Virus record (IMG/VR): IMGVR_UViG_3300047476_000592
Span: 1 to 21,997 of that record
Origin: a virus
Reading direction: 5' to 3' (one strand)
DNA length: 21,997 nucleotides
The notes beneath the pieces were generated by a model. It did not search any database. It was not told where the DNA came from and saw only the letters and a program-made list of their open reading frames with translations. The position numbers and the translations under genes are program-made. How positions within the stretch are numbered: position 1 is the first letter of the stretch; every line of letters starts with the position of its first letter. This document shows positions 17,509-21,997 of the stretch, piece by piece.

Positions 17509-17976
17509 ATGTTAACTACAGCACAAGCAACAGCTAAATACGGCAAACCTAATGAAACAGGAGCCGGCTATTTAACTACAATTATATGTCCTTATCCATT
17601 GCGTATAGCATGGGATACTGACACTACAACAAGTAGAGTAAGATGTCATAAAGATATAGCTGACAACCTTCTTGCTGTATTTAATGATCTTCTTTCTCAC
17701 TATGGGTCAGCAAGAATAAAAGAACTTGGTATTGATCTTTTTGGTGGTTGTTTTAATTACCGCAAAATGCGTGGAGGAGCTTCATGGAGTAAACATGCTT
17801 GGGGAATAGCAATAGATCTTGATCCTGCTAGAAATACACTAAAAGAAACAAAACGTACTGCACGTTTTGCTAGACCAGAATACAAGCCTATGATAGATAT
17901 ATTCTACAAACATGGGTTTATTTCTTTAGGAGTAGAAAAAGATTATGACTGGATGCACTTTGAAATAAAAGAATAG
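17509..17976 (+). CDS. M15-family peptidase (endolysin)
   Basis: A 155-residue peptidase of the VanY / L-alanyl-D-glutamate type, which cuts the peptide stems of peptidoglycan. Zinc ligands and catalytic residues are visible: [10 protein letters not shown] gives His96 and Asp103, and DWMHFE gives His150. The N-terminal 45 residues and [20 protein letters not shown] precede the motif as in other M15 phage lysins. There is no signal peptide, so it needs the nearby holin to reach the cell wall. It follows the coiled-coil membrane gene by one base. Confidence 0.9.
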   Translation: MLTTAQATAKYGKPNETGAGYLTTIICPYPLRIAWDTDTTTSRVRCHKDIADNLLAVFNDLLSHYGSARIKELGIDLFGGCFNYRKMRGGASWSKHAWGIAIDLDPARNTLKETKRTARFARPEYKPMIDIFYKHGFISLGVEKDYDWMHFEIKE

Positions 17977-17977
17977 T

Positions 17978-18136
17978 ATGAAGTTTAGAAATAGTTGGGC
18001 AGCAAAAAACAAACTTTGGGACAAGTTTGCTATTAGATTTAGATTAGGTGCAATTGATTTCTTTATTATAGAAGTAGACATATCAAGAGAGTTTTATATG
18101 TTTACTCTTCTAAACTTTACAATTAAAAACCGCTAA
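17978..18136 (+). CDS. Small basic protein after the endolysin (hypothetical)
   Basis: A 52-residue protein: MKFRNSWAAKNKLWDKFAIR, then FRLGAIDFFIIEVDISREFY and a short end. It is basic and aromatic, with no membrane segment strong enough to be sure. The ATG is one base after the endolysin stop, and the terminator at 18155 follows, so it ends the late operon. Function unknown. Confidence 0.7.
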   Translation: MKFRNSWAAKNKLWDKFAIRFRLGAIDFFIIEVDISREFYMFTLLNFTIKNR

Positions 18137-18154
18137 CCGCTCTACTAACACTTT

Positions 18155-18185
18155 AACCCAACTAGTCTAACTGGTTGGGTTTTTT
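18155..18185 (+). terminator. Terminator after the lysis operon
   Basis: AACCCAAC (18155-18162) and GTTGGGTT (18174-18181) form an 8-bp stem with extension, followed by TTTTT. Confidence 0.85.
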
Positions 18186-18218
18186 ACTTTTAAATATATC
18201 AAGTTTAAACTTTTATTG

Positions 18219-18226
18219 TATATTTG
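18219..18226 (+). promoter_or_regulatory. Bacteroidota-type -7 box before 18247
   Basis: TATATTTG lies 20 bases before the ATG at 18247, with TTTAAAC upstream. It separates the lysis operon from the IHF/zinc/nuclease run. Confidence 0.55.
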
Positions 18227-18246
18227 CTAAAACCAATACAGTAATT

Positions 18247-18525
18247 ATGGAAAGTAGAGTAGAAGAGCAAGAGCTCACGCATGAAGAATTGCAAGCAAGA
18301 AAAGATGAAATGCTACAGTTCTACACAGAATCAATTCCTTATCTAGAAGCTCAGTATAAACATGAGGAACTTCTAATGAAGATTGACAAGGCTCGTTTTG
18401 AAAGAGCACAATACCAGCTTCAGTATGCAATGATGATGAATCCACCACAGGAGTCTGAATCATCAGAAGAATTACATGAAGAATTGCAAAAAGAACAAAA
18501 AGAGAGAAAGCTTAAAAAATCCTAA
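18247..18525 (+). CDS. Charged coiled-coil protein (hypothetical)
   Basis: A 92-residue protein. The frame opens at 18175, inside the terminator, but the ATG at 18247 follows the TATATTTG box at the right distance. It is highly charged and helical (EELQARKDEMLQFYTESIPY, then EELLMKIDKARFERAQYQLQ), with an Asn-Pro-Pro turn and an acidic/basic tail. A position directly before the helix-turn-helix and IHF-like genes recurs in crAss-like phages, as I recall. It may be a scaffold or chaperone; that is inference. Confidence 0.7.
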   Translation: MESRVEEQELTHEELQARKDEMLQFYTESIPYLEAQYKHEELLMKIDKARFERAQYQLQYAMMMNPPQESESSEELHEELQKEQKERKLKKS

Positions 18526-18527
18526 TC

Positions 18528-18917
18528 ATGGCTCTAGTAAATCAAGTACAGAAGCGTGTGCGGATGCCTAAGTGGGAAGTAGTAAAATTTCAGATACTAA
18601 CTCATTGCTATATTAACCGTATAGCAGTGAGTGAATCTGATCTTAACTGTCTTACCTTGCTTAGCTTCAATCAGCCAATAGAGCTGACACACTTTTGTTA
18701 TGATGCTTCAGCAGAGGAAGATTGGATCTTTAAAACACCACAGACTGTACGTAACTGTATTAACAAAGCAGAAAAGAATAAGCTTGTTATAAAGGATGCT
18801 AGTAACAAGAAAGTTATTATGCTTAATCCGGCATTACAAATACAGACTGAAGGAACAGTATTACTTGACTATAAATTCTTAGGAAATGATACCCAAGAAG
18901 CCACAAGTAATAATTAA
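18528..18917 (+). CDS. Winged-helix-like conserved protein (hypothetical)
   Basis: A 129-residue protein with VEVVKFQ-like and helical N-terminal parts (KWEVVKFQILTHCYINRIAV, then ESDLNCLTLLSFNQPIELTH). The centre (FKTPQTVRNCINKAEKNKLV) and following strands (VIMLNPALQIQTEGTVLLDY) look like a helix-turn-helix plus beta wing, suggesting DNA binding. It overlaps the IHF-like gene by 32 bases. I associate this pair with crAss-like phages but cannot name the family. Confidence 0.7.
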   Translation: MALVNQVQKRVRMPKWEVVKFQILTHCYINRIAVSESDLNCLTLLSFNQPIELTHFCYDASAEEDWIFKTPQTVRNCINKAEKNKLVIKDASNKKVIMLNPALQIQTEGTVLLDYKFLGNDTQEATSNN

Positions 18918-19251
18918 GCAAGTAGCAGAAGAACTAAATGTTCCTCAAGCTTTAGTTGATGACATAGTAAGTTTCTATTATAAAGAAGTAAGAAAAAACT
19001 TATCAAGTTTAGAACATCCAAAAGTAAATCTTGTGGGTTTAGGAGATTTCATAATTCTTAAAAAATCTGTGGATAGACTGACAGATAGATATACAAATCT
19101 TTCTAAAGAATATAATACAGATACCTTTAAGAACTATCATAACTTAAAAGTTGCAGAAAGTAAGTTAGAAAGACTTGCACATGCAAGAAAGAATATTGAA
19201 GAGTTTCAAGAAAAAAAGAAAAAGTTTAGAGATGGCAGGAAAGCTAAGTGA
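18886..19251 (+). CDS. IHF/HU-like DNA-binding protein
   Basis: A 121-residue protein. Residues 5-60 show the HU/IHF body: the helical pair QVIIKQVAEELNVPQALVDD and VSFYYKEVRKNLS, then the signature V-N-L-V-G-L-G-D-F (48-55) and IILKKSVDRL. The beta arm usually present is replaced by a long, charged C-terminal helix (about 65-121, KEYNTDTFKNYHNLK and ENFQ-type heptads ending RDGRKAK). HU/IHF proteins bend DNA. IHF-like subunits are among the conserved genes of crAss-like phages. It overlaps both neighbours. Confidence 0.8.
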   Translation: MIPKKPQVIIKQVAEELNVPQALVDDIVSFYYKEVRKNLSSLEHPKVNLVGLGDFIILKKSVDRLTDRYTNLSKEYNTDTFKNYHNLKVAESKLERLAHARKNIEEFQEKKKKFRDGRKAK

Positions 19252-19540
19252 TATTTGGAAGAACCGTAAACAAATCATGGAGGGAATTAAGAACTCTGTA
19301 ATCCGTGATGAGTTTGTAGAAGAGATAGCATCTTATAGAATGGATATATGTACGTCATGTATTCATAAGGATATAGAAGGTAAAGAATGTATGGTACCGG
19401 GCACACAACCTTGCTGTGGCCAGTGTGGATGTTCTCTTTCATTTAAAACAAGATCACTCTCATCAGACTGTCCTGATGGTAGATGGTACGCAGTAGTATC
19501 AGAAGAAGAAGAAGATAAACTAGATAACCTTAAAGATTAG
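19232..19540 (+). CDS. Cys-rich zinc-ribbon-like protein
   Basis: A 102-residue protein. I chose the ATG at 19232 (MAGKLSDIWKNRKQIMEGIK); an earlier ATG in the frame lies deep in the IHF-like gene. Cysteines form C40-x2-C43, C53, C61-C62-x2-C65-x-C67 and C80, which could bind one or two zinc ions. The segment after it (SSDCPDGRWYAVVSEEEEDK) ends in an acidic tail. Proteins of this kind precede terminase-region genes in related phages, to my recollection. It overlaps the IHF-like gene by 20 bases. Confidence 0.75.
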   Translation: MAGKLSDIWKNRKQIMEGIKNSVIRDEFVEEIASYRMDICTSCIHKDIEGKECMVPGTQPCCGQCGCSLSFKTRSLSSDCPDGRWYAVVSEEEEDKLDNLKD

Positions 19541-19544
19541 TACT

Positions 19545-19886
19545 ATGAATGCAGATCCAAACAAATACTATAATGCTCAAGGAATATTAGCTCAGGATCC
19601 AACAAAAGTAATTAATACAATTCCTGGACAAACAATAACTACTACTACATCAGATGGAATATTTAGTAGAATGAGCACAATTCTGGAAGATCCGTGGGTA
19701 AATCCTTTAAAAATTATAGAAGATAGAATTACTAAACTAGAAACAGAAAACAAGTTTCTAAGACTAAAGATACTTTCTATAGAGGGTAAGTTTACACAAG
19801 AAGAAGTAACTAATATCCGGAAGATGCTTATGTCAAATGATGAAGCATCAAAAACATTAGCTGATTCAATTATAGAGAATGCATGA
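19545..19886 (+). CDS. Coiled-coil protein (hypothetical)
   Basis: A 113-residue protein. The N-terminal half is polar with Thr-rich TIPGQTITTTTSDGI. The centre (PLKIIEDRITKLETENKFLR) is a clear coiled coil, followed by EEVTNIRKMLMSNDEASK and a short helix. Its TGA overlaps the nuclease ATG. It could be a virion or packaging partner; no family recognised. Confidence 0.7.
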   Translation: MNADPNKYYNAQGILAQDPTKVINTIPGQTITTTTSDGIFSRMSTILEDPWVNPLKIIEDRITKLETENKFLRLKILSIEGKFTQEEVTNIRKMLMSNDEASKTLADSIIENA

Positions 19887-20716
19887 GTATAGTATTTAAT
19901 GCTGCTGATCATAGCTACAAAAGCATTGAGGCAGATGACATAAAATGGATAAGTGTTACATCACTTGTTTCCAACTTTAAGAAACCCTTTGATGCTAAAG
20001 CTATAGCAGCTAAAGTAACAAACTCTAAAAGATCTAAGTGGTATGGTATTCCACCTGAAAAGATTTTAGAGATATGGGATAATGAAGCAAATCGTGCTAC
20101 TACACTTGGAACTTATTATCATAATCAAAGAGAGTATGATCTATGCTCTCTTGCTTCTTTAGAAAGAGAAGGTGTAACTATTCCTGTTGTACCTCCGGTA
20201 GCTGAGATAGAAGGACTAAAGCAGGCACCAACACAAAAACTAGATCCAGGGGTATACCCTGAGCATATGGTATTTTTAAAGTCTGCAGGAATATGCGGAC
20301 AGTCTGACCTTGTAGAAGTAGTGAATGATCATGTAAACATTACAGACTACAAGACTAACAAAGAGATTAAAACAGAATCTTATGTAAACTGGGAAGGTAT
20401 ATCTGAGAAACTACTCTTTCCAGTAAACAATCTAGATGACTGTCATTTTAATCACTATGCATTACAGTTGAGTATTTATATGTATATTATACTCAAACAT
20501 AATCCAAAGTTAAAACCGGGTAAGATGTTTATACATCATGTACTGTTTGAAACAGAGGGAGAAGATGAGTATGGATATCCAATTGTAAAGTATACTTCAG
20601 AAGGTGATCCTGTAGTTAAAGAAGTTATACCAATTGAAATACCATATTTGAAAGATGAGGTAATCAGCATCATTAACTGGTTACATGAAAACCGAGACCA
20701 AATAAAAAAGAAATGA
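19883..20716 (+). CDS. PD-(D/E)XK nuclease
   Basis: A 277-residue nuclease of the Cas4/RecB-like PD-(D/E)XK type. Catalytic elements: G-T-Y-Y-H (76-80), E127 (PEH), G-Q-S-D142 with L-V-E-V, then D155-Y-K157 (NITDYKTNKE) and Q195 in YALQLSIYMYIIL (193-205). These are the D-x12-D-x-K and downstream Gln motifs of the fold. It may process phage DNA ends or recombination intermediates. Nucleases of this type occur in crAss-like phages near packaging genes. It overlaps both neighbours by four bases. Confidence 0.82.
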   Translation: MSIVFNAADHSYKSIEADDIKWISVTSLVSNFKKPFDAKAIAAKVTNSKRSKWYGIPPEKILEIWDNEANRATTLGTYYHNQREYDLCSLASLEREGVTIPVVPPVAEIEGLKQAPTQKLDPGVYPEHMVFLKSAGICGQSDLVEVVNDHVNITDYKTNKEIKTESYVNWEGISEKLLFPVNNLDDCHFNHYALQLSIYMYIILKHNPKLKPGKMFIHHVLFETEGEDEYGYPIVKYTSEGDPVVKEVIPIEIPYLKDEVISIINWLHENRDQIKKK

Positions 20717-21228
20717 TAGCTAAACTATTTGATTTGCAAAACGGCATAGTTGTTCCAACAGAACATTGCTATACACTTAAATCACTAAAAGATATAATGG
20801 ATAATTATCCTGAAGACTATCTTAAGATTTACTTGTATTTGTTTTACATGACTTGTCCTAACCCGGACATGAATCCTTTCTTCAATGTCCCACATATGGA
20901 TAAAGAAGATATAGTATTAAATGAGATAGAAGCAACCTTCTCTACAGAAGATGATGATATAGTAACTGCACTTAGATTCTGTCAAAGAATGTATGAAACT
21001 CCTACCTCCCGCGCGTATGAGGGTATGCAGAAAGCACTAGATAGAATATCAAGATACTTATCTACTACTCAGATTACTGATGGTAAAGATGGTAACATAG
21101 CTCAAATTAGAGCAATTGCCAAAGACTTTGATGCAATTAGACAATCTTTCAAAGGAGTATACAAAGATCTTCAGGAAGAACAACAAAGCAAAGTACGTGG
21201 AGGCCAAGGAATTGCATACGACCAATAA
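20713..21228 (+). CDS. Conserved phage protein upstream of packaging genes
   Basis: A 171-residue helical protein. Recognisable conserved parts are NPFFNVPHMDKEDIVLNEIE, CQRMYETPTSRAYEGMQKAL, TQITDGKDGN and the ending KGVYKDLQEEQQSKVRGGQG with I-A-Y-D-Q. I recall proteins with this ending directly upstream of the large terminase in crAss-like phages, where a small-terminase-like or packaging role would fit. That is memory plus context, not proof. Its TAA shares a base with the HNH start (TAATG). Confidence 0.72.
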   Translation: MIAKLFDLQNGIVVPTEHCYTLKSLKDIMDNYPEDYLKIYLYLFYMTCPNPDMNPFFNVPHMDKEDIVLNEIEATFSTEDDDIVTALRFCQRMYETPTSRAYEGMQKALDRISRYLSTTQITDGKDGNIAQIRAIAKDFDAIRQSFKGVYKDLQEEQQSKVRGGQGIAYDQ

Positions 21229-21926
21229 TGGATTATAGAAAAATATATAATGATTTGATGGTAAAAGCTAAAGGTGAGTATAGAACTAAATCTTCTAATA
21301 CTTACTATGAAGCACATCATATAAAACCAAAATCATTTGGTGGAGAAGGTGATTGTAGAAATACTAAACACCCAAATATTGTATTGCTCACACCTAAAGA
21401 ACATTACATTGCACATTTACTATTGGTAAATATTTACCCGGATTCACCAGCAATGTATAGAGCATTATGGAGTATGTGCACTACAAAACAAAATGTAAGG
21501 TATTCTCCCTCTTCCAGAACTTATTGTAGGATAAGAGTAGAGTATATAAAAAATACTATAGGTTCAAATAATCATTTTTTTGGTAAAATTCATACTTCTG
21601 ACTCTAGAAAAAAAATTGGGATTGCATCAGTGGGAAGACAAACCTTTTTAGGTAAAAAGCATAGTTTAGAAACAAAACAAAAAATTTCAGAGTTTAGAAA
21701 AGGTAAATTACTATCTGCTGATTGTAAACAAAAAATTAGTTTAAGTATTTCTGGAGGTAGACATTATAATGCAAAAAGAATAGAATGTACTAAAACTGGT
21801 AATATATTTGGATCAGGTAAGGAGTTATCTGAATATTTGAGTATTCCCTTTAGTACTGTAAGAGCATACTTAAACGGATCATTGAGAAAACCTGATTGGT
21901 TTTCTTATAAAAGAATTGATATGTAA
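21228..21926 (+). CDS. HNH homing endonuclease with NUMOD repeats
   Basis: A 232-residue homing endonuclease. The HNH core is YYEAHHIKPKSFGGEGD (26-42, His30/His31), NIVLLTPKEHYIAHLLL (50-66, Asn50, His59, His63). NUMOD3-like DNA-binding repeats follow: FFGKIHTSDSRKKIGIASVG, then FLGKKHSLETKQKISEFRKG and LLSADCKQKISLSISGG. A NUMOD1-like C-terminal segment (FGSGKELSEYLSIPFSTVRA) completes it. Such genes spread by cutting a site in alleles without the insert. It lies between two conserved genes with TAATG joins on both sides, so neighbours stay coupled. Confidence 0.9.
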   Translation: MDYRKIYNDLMVKAKGEYRTKSSNTYYEAHHIKPKSFGGEGDCRNTKHPNIVLLTPKEHYIAHLLLVNIYPDSPAMYRALWSMCTTKQNVRYSPSSRTYCRIRVEYIKNTIGSNNHFFGKIHTSDSRKKIGIASVGRQTFLGKKHSLETKQKISEFRKGKLLSADCKQKISLSISGGRHYNAKRIECTKTGNIFGSGKELSEYLSIPFSTVRAYLNGSLRKPDWFSYKRIDM

Positions 21927-21997
21927 TGGAAGCATTTTGGGAAAACATACCTACTTGGGATAACGGAGTCTGGACAACTACTAGTTTTGCTACTAGA
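21926..21997 (+). CDS. Start of an unidentified gene (possibly large terminase)
   Basis: The first 24 codons (MEAFWENIPTWDNGVWTTTS then F-A-T-R) run to the window end, so the gene is cut. The ATG shares one base with the HNH stop (TAATG). The position after the conserved 171-residue protein fits the large terminase in crAss-like phages, and homing genes often sit next to terminase genes. The visible residues do not reach any ATPase motif, so identity is a guess. Confidence 0.55.
   Translation, partial: MEAFWENIPTWDNGVWTTTSFATR

Overview
The window looks like part of a tailed-phage genome infecting a Bacteroidota host, most likely a crAss-like (Crassvirales) podovirus. It is AT-rich, genes are packed with ATGA/TAATG overlaps, start codons lack Shine-Dalgarno sequences, and several intergenic sites match the Bacteroidota promoter type (TAnnTTTG at -7). 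The two-block layout, with small minus-strand genes diverging from a long plus-strand virion block, fits crAss-like phages, as does the run of IHF/HU-like protein, Cys-rich zinc protein, PD-(D/E)XK nuclease and a conserved 171-residue protein near the right end. No capsid, portal or RNA polymerase gene is in the window, so the assignment is an inference.

Left block. Positions 1-449 and 930-1222 are gene-poor and full of hairpins, including three copies of a roughly 60-nt element whose closing helix differs in sequence but is kept in pairing. An HNH homing endonuclease gene (450-929) sits between the two halves. Positions 1223-2249 hold five overlapping small genes that look like diverged tandem paralogs. 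Positions 2538-5458 hold an array of nine one-gene cassettes. Each starts with a conserved box (GACATCTTCTTAY on the minus strand), followed in all nine by an inverted repeat of variable arms at a nearly fixed distance, then the ATG within 1-27 nt, a short gene, and a hairpin that usually overlaps the stop codon. A tenth box at 2538 lacks the inverted repeat.

The divergent region (5420-5747) has a GC-rich cluster of perfect palindromes and tandem promoter-terminator pairs.

Right block. Positions 5748-8104 encode small accessory proteins: a basic protein, a lipoprotein, an Acb2-like cyclic-nucleotide sponge candidate, a GroES-like co-chaperonin and a PGDYG-like protein. Positions 8236-16927 encode tail-fibre and other virion-appendage proteins, including two with YadA-head-like repeats. 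Positions 16930-17976 form a lysis cassette (holin-like protein, membrane-anchored coiled coil, M15 peptidase). Positions 18247-21228 hold the IHF-like/zinc/nuclease run, followed by a second HNH homing gene (21228-21926) and the first 24 codons of the next gene, possibly the large terminase.
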